This document shows positions 41,723 to 50,308 of a stretch of 64,000 bases of DNA, in pieces (position 1 is the first letter of the stretch; every line of letters begins with the position of its first letter). The position numbers and the translations under genes are program-made. Where the stretch lies: contig JBDGXI010000002.1 of the NCBI GenBank assembly GCA_039584685.1, positions 1-64,000 on the forward strand, given 5' to 3'. Source of the stretch: Benthicola sp039584685. Lineage in GTDB: Bacteria; Gemmatimonadota; Gemmatimonadetes; Palauibacterales; Palauibacteraceae. Below the pieces are notes generated by a model. The model was not told where the DNA came from. It ran no database searches and saw nothing but the letters and a program-made list of their open reading frames with translations.

Positions 41723-44700
41723 GTCCGGGCGAGGCGGGTCGCGAGCTCGCCCGTGCAGTCGCGACCGTCCGCTCCGTGGGGCGGAGCATCGCCCTGTGGA
41801 GATCTGCCGTCATCGGCATACCCGTGCTGGCTCTCCTCTCGGTGGCCGGCTGGATGCCGGACGGGTGGCTCAGCCGACCCGGCTCCATCATCCCGATGTT
41901 GCTGGCCGTGACCGGGCTGGTGTTGATCGGCACGGCCGGCCTGGCGGCGGGTGCCTCTGTCCGGTCCTTCCAGTTGCGACGGAGAGCCGCCGAGATCGAA
42001 ACGGCCCAGGGACTTGCCCGCGGCGATCTGCTTGGCGCGATCGAGCTGGGCTCGGGCCCGGGCGACTCGGGCGGTCTGTCCGACCTTCACCGACAGCGGG
42101 TGGCTGCGGCCCTCGAAGGACGATCGGCGCGGGAGCTGCTGCCCACCTCGTGCGGGAGCCTGAGGGCTGCGCGCCGTCTCGCGCTGCCCGGGGTCGGAGT
42201 GGTGCTCGCGGTGCTGGGCCTGGGGCTCAGCGAGAAGCCGGTATCGGCGGCCAGAGCGCTCGGCATTCTCGCGCGTCCGTGGGCCGCGACGTTCCCGCCC
42301 GCTCCGCCCCCGCTTCGCCTCGACCCGCCGGGAGGGGAAGTCTTGCGTGGGGGAGCCTTCGAAGTCGTGGTCAGCGCCGTCGGCCGTGACCAGGTGAGGC
42401 TCGGACAGGCGGGATCTGGCACGCCCACCCGGCGCACCGTCCTGGATGTGCTGGGCGGCGCCGCGGTAGCACGGATCGAGCCCGTGGATGAGCGGATTCG
42501 CTTCTGGGCAGAGGACGACCGCGGTTCCACCACGGATACCTTCACGGTGGTTCCCGTGGATCCACTCACGATCACGAGTTTGCTGATCGAGCTGGACTAC
42601 CCGCGCTATCTCAGTCGGCCGCGTGAACTGCTGAGTGGTCCCGTCAACTCGTTGCAGGTTCCGTTCGGAACGCGGCTCGGGCTCACCGCGCGAACGAATC
42701 ATCCGATCGAGCGAATGGGCCTCACCCGGACCCGGGACGGGGAAGCGACGGCGGATACGCTGGACCTGGAGGTGGCAGCCGACATGGCTCGGGGAGCACT
42801 CACAGCCGAGCGCAGCGAGCTGCTTTCCTGGTGGATGGTGGCTTCCCCGAGCGTGCCGGACGTTCGGGTCCCGCCGGCGATCACCCTTTCAGTCACAGAA
42901 GACGCTCCCCCGACCGTGGTCCTGGTCTATCCTGGCGAGGATCGGACGCTGGGGATCGAGCGGGCTCTCTCTCTGGTCATCGAAGCGAAAGACGACTACG
43001 GGCTCGGCGAGGTCGGGCTGGTGTGGTGGCGCGAGTCCACGGGTGGCAGGACGGATCCTCCGACGCGCGAGAGGCTGGCCGAGGGCAGTGGGGCGCGTCG
43101 ATTGACCCTGAGGCCAACTATCGATTTCGAGTCCGCGGGCTTCCTGCCCGGCGACGAGATCGTGTATTTCGCGACCGCCAGGGACTCGAACCCCAGGGCC
43201 CCGGCGTCCGTCTCGGACACGTTTCGAGCTCGTCTGGCGAGTCTCGAAGAACTCACTGACGAGATCGTTCACCGCACGGGAGGCCTCGTCGAGGAGGCTC
43301 GTTCCGTGAGGGACAACGTGGGGGATCTCTCGGGCGGGGCTCGTGACGCGGAGCGGCGGAGCCGGGGCGGAGATGAGGATTCCCGACAGGCGGACGCAGC
43401 TCCGGATCGAGCCGACTTCGGCGCCACGCGAGAGTCGAGAGATCTTCTGGGCGAAGCACGCGAGGTCGAGGCGCAGTTGACGCGCATGCGCGAAGATCTG
43501 GGTGACCTGGGCGCCGGCCTCGATGCCTCAGTCTTCACCGATCCGGACTTGAGGCAGCGGATTCAGGAGCTGGAGGAGTTATATCGGGAGATCCTCGATT
43601 CGGGACTGCGAGACAGGATCGAGGCTCTGGAGGAAGCACTCCGCGGTCTCGATCGCGATGACCTGCGCGACGCTCTCTCTGATCTATCCCGCCAGACCGC
43701 GGATATCGAAGAGCAACTCGACAGAGCCCTGGGGTTGATGGAGAGGGTGGCCCTCGAGCAGTCCCTGGAAGGTGCGAGGCAGACCGCGGAGGACCTGGCG
43801 GATCGGCAGGAACAAGCGTCGGTGAGCAACCGGCTGGACGAGGCGTGGGCGGACCGACAGGAACGACAGGCAGCGGAATCGGAGGCGTTGGCCGGCCAGG
43901 TGGACGACCTGTCCGATCGGCTCGAAGCGCAGCAAGCTCCGGAGGGCGCGGAGCGGGCACGAGAGGCCGCGGAGGACGCCCGATCGGCGGCCTCTCGGAT
44001 GCGGTCCGCGGCACGACGGACGAGTGGTGACAGCGAGTCGTCCGGCTCGAGGTCCGCGCAGGAGGCGAAATCGGCGGCTGCCGAGCTTGAGCAGGCCGAG
44101 CGGAATCTCGCTGCCGCAGGCGAAGCGCTCACCGAGGATTGGCGGTCCGAAGCCATGAAGGTGGTTGAACGTGCGGCAGCCGAGACGCTGGAACTCGCGC
44201 GAGAGCAGGAGCGGATCGTGAAACGATTGCGATCGGGTGACCGCTCCGAGGATCTGTCCGCCAGTCAGTCTGCCGTCCGCGAGGGCCTCGACAATCTGTC
44301 GCAATCCCTGGCGGAGGCGGGCCGACAGACCGCCCTGATGGATCGCCGAACTGGCCCGGCCGCGGCACGGGCGGGCAGGGAAATGGACGCCCTTGGGCAG
44401 AGCATCTCCGGTGGGGCCGCGCGCAGGAACGACGCCGTGCAGGAGGGAGAGTCGGCGATTCAGGCTCTCGCGGACCTGGCGAGCTCCCTGCTGGCCAGTG
44501 GAAGGGCGATGGCAGAGGCCAGTTCGGCGACCGGGATGGAGGAGGCCCTGGACCGATTGGCGGGAATGGGCAAGCGGCAGGCCGGCCTCAATTCGGAGTC
44601 CGGCGAGCTGTTCCTACTCATGCGGGAAGGACGGTCCGGAGACGATCAGCTGAGCGAACTCTCTGCCCGGCAGGCGGGGATCTCCCGAGAGCTCCTCGAC

Positions 44701-45078
44701 CTGGCGGCGGATCCAGCCGCGCGGGAGCTTGGAAGCCGGCCGGAGGAGCTGTCCGCGGAGGCCGACGAGATAGCCCGGCGTCTCATGACGGAGACTCTGG
44801 ATCGCGAGACGCTGTCCCGGCAGGAGAGGCTGTTCCAGCGGCTGCTCGATGCGGGGCGTTCGTTGGAGAAAGACGAGGAGGAAGCCAGGCGACGTCAGGC
44901 GACGACTGCCAGGCCTCGCGCAGTCCTTGTTCCCAATGAAGATGCGGGGATCGTTGCAGGCCCGCGCTACCCCTATCCCGACGCAGAAGACATGGAGGGG
45001 CTCACGGCGTCGCAGCGGCGAATGGTCTACGAGTACTTCGATCGCTTGAATGCGGGGAACCCGGAGGACCAGCCGTGA
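41719..45078 (+). CDS. DUF4175-like large membrane coiled-coil protein
   Basis: A 1119-residue protein. Residues about 25-95 hold two membrane helices and a third lies near 160-180 (LALPGVGVVLAVLGLGL). An extracytoplasmic beta-rich region follows (roughly 190-520, with PPGGEVLRGGAFEVVV and DDYGLGEVGLVWW), then about 500 residues of coiled coil rich in Glu, Arg and Ala (from VEEARSVRDNVGDLS onward). This matches the DUF4175 architecture found in Bacteroidota and related phyla; function unknown. GTG at 41719 follows GAAAGGAA and overlaps rsmI as GTGA; its own stop overlaps the next gene as GTGA. Confidence 0.75.
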   Translation: MSPGEAGRELARAVATVRSVGRSIALWRSAVIGIPVLALLSVAGWMPDGWLSRPGSIIPMLLAVTGLVLIGTAGLAAGASVRSFQLRRRAAEIETAQGLARGDLLGAIELGSGPGDSGGLSDLHRQRVAAALEGRSARELLPTSCGSLRAARRLALPGVGVVLAVLGLGLSEKPVSAARALGILARPWAATFPPAPPPLRLDPPGGEVLRGGAFEVVVSAVGRDQVRLGQAGSGTPTRRTVLDVLGGAAVARIEPVDERIRFWAEDDRGSTTDTFTVVPVDPLTITSLLIELDYPRYLSRPRELLSGPVNSLQVPFGTRLGLTARTNHPIERMGLTRTRDGEATADTLDLEVAADMARGALTAERSELLSWWMVASPSVPDVRVPPAITLSVTEDAPPTVVLVYPGEDRTLGIERALSLVIEAKDDYGLGEVGLVWWRESTGGRTDPPTRERLAEGSGARRLTLRPTIDFESAGFLPGDEIVYFATARDSNPRAPASVSDTFRARLASLEELTDEIVHRTGGLVEEARSVRDNVGDLSGGARDAERRSRGGDEDSRQADAAPDRADFGATRESRDLLGEAREVEAQLTRMREDLGDLGAGLDASVFTDPDLRQRIQELEELYREILDSGLRDRIEALEEALRGLDRDDLRDALSDLSRQTADIEEQLDRALGLMERVALEQSLEGARQTAEDLADRQEQASVSNRLDEAWADRQERQAAESEALAGQVDDLSDRLEAQQAPEGAERAREAAEDARSAASRMRSAARRTSGDSESSGSRSAQEAKSAAAELEQAERNLAAAGEALTEDWRSEAMKVVERAAAETLELAREQERIVKRLRSGDRSEDLSASQSAVREGLDNLSQSLAEAGRQTALMDRRTGPAAARAGREMDALGQSISGGAARRNDAVQEGESAIQALADLASSLLASGRAMAEASSATGMEEALDRLAGMGKRQAGLNSESGELFLLMREGRSGDDQLSELSARQAGISRELLDLAADPAARELGSRPEELSAEADEIARRLMTETLDRETLSRQERLFQRLLDAGRSLEKDEEEARRRQATTARPRAVLVPNEDAGIVAGPRYPYPDAEDMEGLTASQRRMVYEYFDRLNAGNPEDQP

Positions 45079-46880
45079 GCGCCACGCGTTGGCTTGCGGT
45101 TGCGAGTCTCGTGGTTGGGGCGTGGGTAGCCGATACTGAATCGGCGGCCGCGCAGAGCTCTGTGGAGGCCGCGGCGCTGGAGAGGAGGGTCCTGGAGCAC
45201 GCCACCCGTCTGGAGGAGGCCGGCCGGGAGGAGGAGGCCATGCGGGCCCTCGAACACCTGCTCGAGGAGCAGCCCGTGTCCGTATCCGCCCTCGTTCTCC
45301 TGGCGCAGATGGGCGAGCGCTCGGGTGATCCGGGACGGGTTCTGCCGGCGGCGGAAGCGGCGGTTCTCCTGGACGAGTCGGGTCTCGCCGCCGTCAGACA
45401 ACTGTGGATCCGGGCGCTGCAGGCGGCGGGTCTCAGGGACAGCGCCGTGGCCGCTGCGCGTCGCTGGACCGAAGAGGAGCCGACTCGGGCATCGCCGTAC
45501 GCAGAGCTGTCGGGGCTGTGGGCTCAATCTGGCGATTCGGAGGCAGCGATTAGGACGCTGGAGGCGGGGCGTGCTGCGATCGGTTCGGAACACCTTTTCG
45601 CCCAGGAGCTGGCGGTTCTTCAGGCCGAACGAGGCGCCTATCCCGCCGCCGCGAAGGAGTGGCGCTCGATGCTGGCCTGGGGAGATGCGGGCATAGAGGC
45701 GGTAGAGCGCCGCGTCAGCGATTCGGGAACGGGACGCTCGGAGGCGCTGGCCGCGCTCCGCGCGGAGGTCGCGGGGTCAGAGGCTACGTTCCTGGAGAGA
45801 AAGGGAGGTCTCCGGCTGGCGCTGCTATTCGGAGAAGCCGCATGGGCGCAGGAAATTGCGCAGGGCCTGATCGCGGATCTTCCCGGACCAGCAGGTGACG
45901 AAGTTCTGCGGGACTACGTAGCGCGTGCGCGATCCTCGGGGGACCTGGCCGGTGCAGCGTGGGCTGCGCGCTCGCTGGCGGGTCGGAGTCGGTCCGCCGA
46001 CGAGGTCACGTACTGGACGGCCGTGGCGGCCGATATCGCCTACGAGGCAGGAGACCTCGAGGGCGCTCGCCAGTCGTTCCGCCGTTTGGCGTCAGACGTT
46101 CCGCCTGGATCCGACCTGTACGGACTGTCGCTGAGGCGGTTGCATGCATTGACGGTGGACGATGATCCGGACGGGGCCGAGGCGATGCTCCGCGAGCACC
46201 AGGACCTGTATCCGGAGGAGGGTCTGGCTTCGGCGGAGATGTCGGTGCGGACGGCTCAGGCCTGGATGGCCGAGGGAGATCTGGGGCGGGCACGCGCGGT
46301 AGTGGAGGCCGTGTCCGTCGGGGACGCCGAGCAGGCGGCCCTGCAGGCCGGCGCTCTGGGCTGGCTGGAGATGCTGGCAGGCCGTCCGGAGGCTGCCCGG
46401 GGCCACCTGGAGCTCGCGGCGGCGGTTCCCACCGCTCGACCGGGATTCCGGATCGAGGCCCTGGAGCTCCTGTCCCTGATCGATGGAGCGGATTCGGCGA
46501 GTGTGGCTTCCCTGGGCCGCGGTGTGGTAGCGGCCACCGCGTCAGACGACGCCAGGCCGCTGGTGGAGTCGGTCGAGCGGTGGGCCGGAGAGACGCGTTC
46601 GGGAGGCGACCGCCTGGCGGCTCTAGCTGCGAGGGAGCTCGAGGTCGCCGGTCATGTCGAGGAGGCGCGGACGGTTCGACTGGCGATCCTTCAGGCTTGG
46701 CCGGAATCGGCAGCGGCTCCGCGCGCACTGCTGGAATTGGCTCGCGGTGGCCGGATCGAGGATCCGAGGCAGGCTACCGCATGGCTCGAGCGACTGATCG
46801 TAGACTATCCCGAAAGCGCTCTGGCCCCGGTCGCGAGAAGGCTCCTGTCCGAGTGGCAGGACCGGATCCCGGGCGTATGA
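45075..46880 (+). CDS. Exported TPR-repeat protein
   Basis: A 601-residue protein with a signal peptide (cleavage near AAAQ) and many helical tetratricopeptide-like repeats, of the form EEAMRALEHLLEEQP and DLEGARQSFRRLASDVP. It probably acts as a scaffold in the periplasm. GTG at 45075 overlaps the DUF4175 stop (GTGA) and its stop overlaps the next gene (ATGA). No enzyme motif is seen. The placement implies a joint function with the DUF4175 protein. Confidence 0.7.
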   Translation: MSATRWLAVASLVVGAWVADTESAAAQSSVEAAALERRVLEHATRLEEAGREEEAMRALEHLLEEQPVSVSALVLLAQMGERSGDPGRVLPAAEAAVLLDESGLAAVRQLWIRALQAAGLRDSAVAAARRWTEEEPTRASPYAELSGLWAQSGDSEAAIRTLEAGRAAIGSEHLFAQELAVLQAERGAYPAAAKEWRSMLAWGDAGIEAVERRVSDSGTGRSEALAALRAEVAGSEATFLERKGGLRLALLFGEAAWAQEIAQGLIADLPGPAGDEVLRDYVARARSSGDLAGAAWAARSLAGRSRSADEVTYWTAVAADIAYEAGDLEGARQSFRRLASDVPPGSDLYGLSLRRLHALTVDDDPDGAEAMLREHQDLYPEEGLASAEMSVRTAQAWMAEGDLGRARAVVEAVSVGDAEQAALQAGALGWLEMLAGRPEAARGHLELAAAVPTARPGFRIEALELLSLIDGADSASVASLGRGVVAATASDDARPLVESVERWAGETRSGGDRLAALAARELEVAGHVEEARTVRLAILQAWPESAAAPRALLELARGGRIEDPRQATAWLERLIVDYPESALAPVARRLLSEWQDRIPGV

Positions 46881-48139
46881 TCAGGGGACCGATGCTCCTT
46901 TGCGTGGCGCTTGCAGCGGTCTCGCCGTCCGCTGCGGCAGGCCAGACGCTGCTCGTCCCCATGGATGGTCGGCAATCTAATCACCTGCGAGCGTACGGCC
47001 TGGTATACCAGTCCATAGCGGCGGGGGAGCGAGCCGAATGGCTTCTGAACTACCGGGGCGGCTCTTTTCTTCTTCCCGGTGTGGAGCATGTTCGACGAAA
47101 CGCGGCACTGCTCGGCGTGACAGTGGAAAGCTTGTCGGGTAGCGGCCTGGCTGCTCTTCGCGAGCGGATCGAGGACGGGAACATGGAAGCCGTTCCGCTT
47201 GAGAAGGCGCCGGAGGTGGCCGTGTACACTCCACCGAACTCGTCGCCGTGGGACGATGCGGTGACCATTGCTCTCGAATACGCTGGAATTCCATATGCCC
47301 GGATCTGGGATCCCGAGGTCCTGTCGGACGGACTCGAACGCTACGACTGGTTGCACCTGCATCACGAAGACTTCACCGGGCAGTACTCCAAGTTCTACCT
47401 GGGCTATGCGGCTTCCGAGTGGCTGAGGGAAGAGGTGGAGCGGAACCAGGCGGTCGCCGCGCAGTACGGTTTTGCCACGGTTCCGGACCTCAAGAAGGCG
47501 GTGGCAGGAGAGATTCGGGACTACGTGAACAACGGGGGGCTGTTGTTCGCGATGTGCACGGCTACGGAGACCCTGGACCTCGCGCTCGCCGGCGCGAATG
47601 TTGATCTGGCTGCGGCGTTCGCGGATGGAACGCCGCCCGATCCCGACGCCGAGGGCGGAATGATCTGGGATCGTGCGTTGGCGTTCACGGAGGCGCGCCT
47701 GATCCTCGACGAATCGGTGAGCGCCTTCAGCGACATCGATGGCCACCAGGTCAATACGCCATGGCGGCGCTCCCTCGGCAGTTTCGAGCTGTTCGATTTC
47801 AGCGCGAAGATCGATCCGGTACCGGCCATGCTGACACAGTCGCACGAGCGGGTGTTGCCCGACTTCTACGGCCTGACGACGAGCTTCAATCCGGATCGCC
47901 TGAAAGCCGGGGTGGTCGTATTGGGGAGTGATGAGTCGCTTGGCGTGGTCAAGTACTTGCACGGGCAAGTGGGGCAGGGGAGTTTCACGTTCCTCGGGGG
48001 CCATGACCCGGAAGATCCGCAGCATCTGGTGGGTGATCCACCAACGGACCTGGATCTGAACCGGCACTCGGCCGGCTACCGCCTGATCCTGAACAACGTC
48101 CTGTACCCGGCAGCGCGCAAAAAGGCCCTGAAGACTTGA
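46877..48139 (+). CDS. Exported GATase-like protein, unknown function
   Basis: A 420-residue protein with a signal peptide (cleavage near AAGQ). The N-terminal part begins LLVPMDGRQSNHLRAYG and contains ERAEWLLNYRGGSFLLPG; the middle has WLHLHHEDFTGQYSKFY and IRDYVNNGGLLFAMCTAT, which looks like a class I amidotransferase-type strand-loop. I recall relatives in Bacteroidota being labelled asparagine synthetase B, but no ATP- or ammonia-handling motif is visible, so I do not adopt that name. ATG at 46877 overlaps the TPR gene stop. Function is inferred only from context: part of the DUF4175 envelope series. Confidence 0.65.
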   Translation: MIRGPMLLCVALAAVSPSAAAGQTLLVPMDGRQSNHLRAYGLVYQSIAAGERAEWLLNYRGGSFLLPGVEHVRRNAALLGVTVESLSGSGLAALRERIEDGNMEAVPLEKAPEVAVYTPPNSSPWDDAVTIALEYAGIPYARIWDPEVLSDGLERYDWLHLHHEDFTGQYSKFYLGYAASEWLREEVERNQAVAAQYGFATVPDLKKAVAGEIRDYVNNGGLLFAMCTATETLDLALAGANVDLAAAFADGTPPDPDAEGGMIWDRALAFTEARLILDESVSAFSDIDGHQVNTPWRRSLGSFELFDFSAKIDPVPAMLTQSHERVLPDFYGLTTSFNPDRLKAGVVVLGSDESLGVVKYLHGQVGQGSFTFLGGHDPEDPQHLVGDPPTDLDLNRHSAGYRLILNNVLYPAARKKALKT

Positions 48140-49354
48140 GTGAGGCAGTCGAGCGATATGGATAGAGCGAGATCGGCGGCTAATGCGGGCGCACCAGGGT
48201 GGACGCCGCCGGCCCGTCTGCAGGGGCTTCCCCCCTATCCGTTGGCCGACGTACCCGACATCAAGGCCCGCCTGCGCGCCGAGGGACGATCGGTCGTCGA
48301 TCTCGGTGTCGGAGACCCGGGACTTCCCGTGCCGGAGATGGCGCTCGAGGCACTTCGGGCGGCCGCGGGAGACCCGGCTCTCAGTAAGTACGGCTTCCAG
48401 AGGGGTCTGCCTGAGTATCGGCTGGCGATCGCAGGGTGGCTGTCCAGGCGTTTCGGAGCCGATGTGGACCCCGATCTCGAAGTGCTTCCAGTGATCGGAA
48501 CCAAGGAGGCGATCGCCCTCACGGCATTCGCGGTTCTCGATCCGGGTGATTCGGTCCTGGTCCCGGATCCGGGCTACGCCCCCTATTTCGGCGGATCGTA
48601 TTTTGCCGGAGCGGACGTGATCCGGTGCACGCTGCGCGCGGATGAAGGTTTCCTGATTCCGCCCGAGGCAATACGAACGGCCAGAGGGCGCCTGCGGCTG
48701 GTATATATCAACTACCCCAACAATCCGACCAGTGCCGTGGCCGAGGCGGCCTATCTGGCTGAGATCGTTGCCGCGTGCCGGGAGCGGGGAGCGGTGCTGC
48801 TGTTCGACAACGCATACTCCGAGATCACGTTCGACGGTTTCAGAGCGCCCGGCCTCCTGGACATCGAGGGTGGCCGCGAGGTGGGCCTCGAGTTTCACTC
48901 CATGTCCAAGACCTACAACATGACAGGGTGGCGACTCGGTTGGACAACCGGGAATCGGGAGTTGATCGCGGCGCTTCGCCGCGTGAAGACCTTCTTCGAC
49001 ACAGGTGCCTTCATGGCACTCCAGGCCGCCGGTGCCGCCGTCCTGAACGATCCGGATGACTACATCGAGTGGAGCCGGGGGCAGTTGGAGCGGCGGCGCG
49101 ATGCCGCCGTGAAGGCCTTTCGGGCCGCCGGTCTGGACGCGGCGGTTCCGCGTGGCACGCTCTACCTATGGTTCCCGGTCCCGACGGACGAAGATGCCGA
49201 GAGTTTCTGCCGCCGGCTGCTGTTGGAGTCTGGAATCGTCCTGCTCCCGGGATCCGCGATGGGTCCGGGCGGCGATGGGTTCGTGCGCGCGTCCCTCGCG
49301 ATAGGGGAATACGGCTGGGCCGACGCTGGCCGCAGGATTCGGGAGGCTCTCTGA
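48140..49354 (+). CDS. PLP-dependent class I/II aminotransferase
   Basis: A 404-residue fold-type I aminotransferase. The PLP lysine is in SMSKTYNMTGWRLGW, with NYPNNPTSAVA and DNAYSEITF upstream and GVGDPGLPVPE near the N-terminus. The sequence resembles the LL-diaminopimelate / succinyldiaminopimelate aminotransferase group, so a lysine-cell-wall precursor role is possible, but amino-acid specificity cannot be read from the motifs. GTG at 48140 follows the previous stop directly; ATG at 48158 is an alternative. Its stop overlaps the proposed CTG start of the next gene. Confidence 0.85.
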   Translation: MRQSSDMDRARSAANAGAPGWTPPARLQGLPPYPLADVPDIKARLRAEGRSVVDLGVGDPGLPVPEMALEALRAAAGDPALSKYGFQRGLPEYRLAIAGWLSRRFGADVDPDLEVLPVIGTKEAIALTAFAVLDPGDSVLVPDPGYAPYFGGSYFAGADVIRCTLRADEGFLIPPEAIRTARGRLRLVYINYPNNPTSAVAEAAYLAEIVAACRERGAVLLFDNAYSEITFDGFRAPGLLDIEGGREVGLEFHSMSKTYNMTGWRLGWTTGNRELIAALRRVKTFFDTGAFMALQAAGAAVLNDPDDYIEWSRGQLERRRDAAVKAFRAAGLDAAVPRGTLYLWFPVPTDEDAESFCRRLLLESGIVLLPGSAMGPGGDGFVRASLAIGEYGWADAGRRIREAL

Positions 49355-50235
49355 GGGTTCGGCCCGGTCCGGGGCCCGGCCACGACGGTGGCGGGGAGAG
49401 CCGCGAGACGCACGCCGCATACCGTGCCAGGGGCTACCGCCGCGCTGTCCAGACGGGACTGGTCGTTTCCGCCGTCTTGCACGCCCTCGTCGCTGTCTTC
49501 CTGTCCGGTCAGTTCTACATCGGCTCCCGATCCTTCCGGCCGGTGGAGCTCCCGCCGCGACCCACCGTGGGTATGGAGGTGGTCGACATCCGGGAGATCG
49601 ATGCAGAGTCCGCCGCTGAGGACGTCATCGAGATGCCGCCGGAGGAGCAGGACGAGATTCTGCGGCCCGAACCTCCCACTCCGGGCGATGGCGCGCGACC
49701 GGCGCAGACCGGGACGGAAGACGGACGGGGGCTGACCAACGCCGAGCGCCTGACTCCGCGCGAGGGAGACCCTCGGCTGTGGCAGGACTTCGGAGACCGG
49801 CCCATGCCCGAGTACCTGGAAGACCGTCTCGCGCTGGCGGAGGGGACGATACGGGCGCGCCTTGGCGCCATGCTCGACAGCCTCCAGCTGTCGGAGGAAC
49901 AGCGCAGGCGAGCGGTCGAGTGGCTGTTCGGGGAGGGGGACCAGCAGTGGGGCGTCACCCCGGACGGCCTGATTCTCGGCGGCATGGTGATCCCGATGAA
50001 CGTGGGAGCCCTATTCGAGGCCGAAGGGCCGCTCGGAAGGGAACTGCGACAGGAACAGCGAGATCTGGAGGACATCCAGCGCCAGGACTTTCGAACCGAT
50101 GTCGAGCGCGCGCAGCAGGAGCGACTCGACGAGATGAGGCGACGCAGCGAGGAGGAGGCCCAGCGCCGCCGTCAGGATTCGCTTGCGGCCGAAGCCGATA
50201 CCACGGAATCAGGGACCTCGCCTCCTCGCGACTGA
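49351..50235 (+). CDS. TonB-like single-pass membrane protein, probable CTG start
   Basis: A protein of about 294 residues with one membrane helix near the N-terminus (VQTGLVVSAVLHALVAVFL) preceded by a basic stretch, then a Pro- and Glu-rich segment (VELPPRPTVGMEVVDIRE) like energy-transducer TonB proteins, and a helical Arg/Glu-rich tail. No C-terminal TonB fold is recognisable. In frame, no ATG, GTG or TTG lies between the aminotransferase stop and the helix; TTG at 49477 would cut it. CTG at 49351 overlaps the stop as CTGA with GGGAGG 4 bases upstream, so I use it. An ATG at 49069 would overlap the aminotransferase by 286 bases. Confidence 0.65.
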   Translation: MRVRPGPGPGHDGGGESRETHAAYRARGYRRAVQTGLVVSAVLHALVAVFLSGQFYIGSRSFRPVELPPRPTVGMEVVDIREIDAESAAEDVIEMPPEEQDEILRPEPPTPGDGARPAQTGTEDGRGLTNAERLTPREGDPRLWQDFGDRPMPEYLEDRLALAEGTIRARLGAMLDSLQLSEEQRRRAVEWLFGEGDQQWGVTPDGLILGGMVIPMNVGALFEAEGPLGRELRQEQRDLEDIQRQDFRTDVERAQQERLDEMRRRSEEEAQRRRQDSLAAEADTTESGTSPPRD

Positions 50236-50308
50236 GTCGCCGTTCCGCTAGACTATCGTGTTTACGAAGGCCCACAGGGGCATACCGCATCCGCGATCCC
50301 ACGACGAC

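Noticed and set aside
46805..48898. 697-residue minus-strand frame
   Set aside because: Shadow of the secreted protein and aminotransferase genes on the plus strand.
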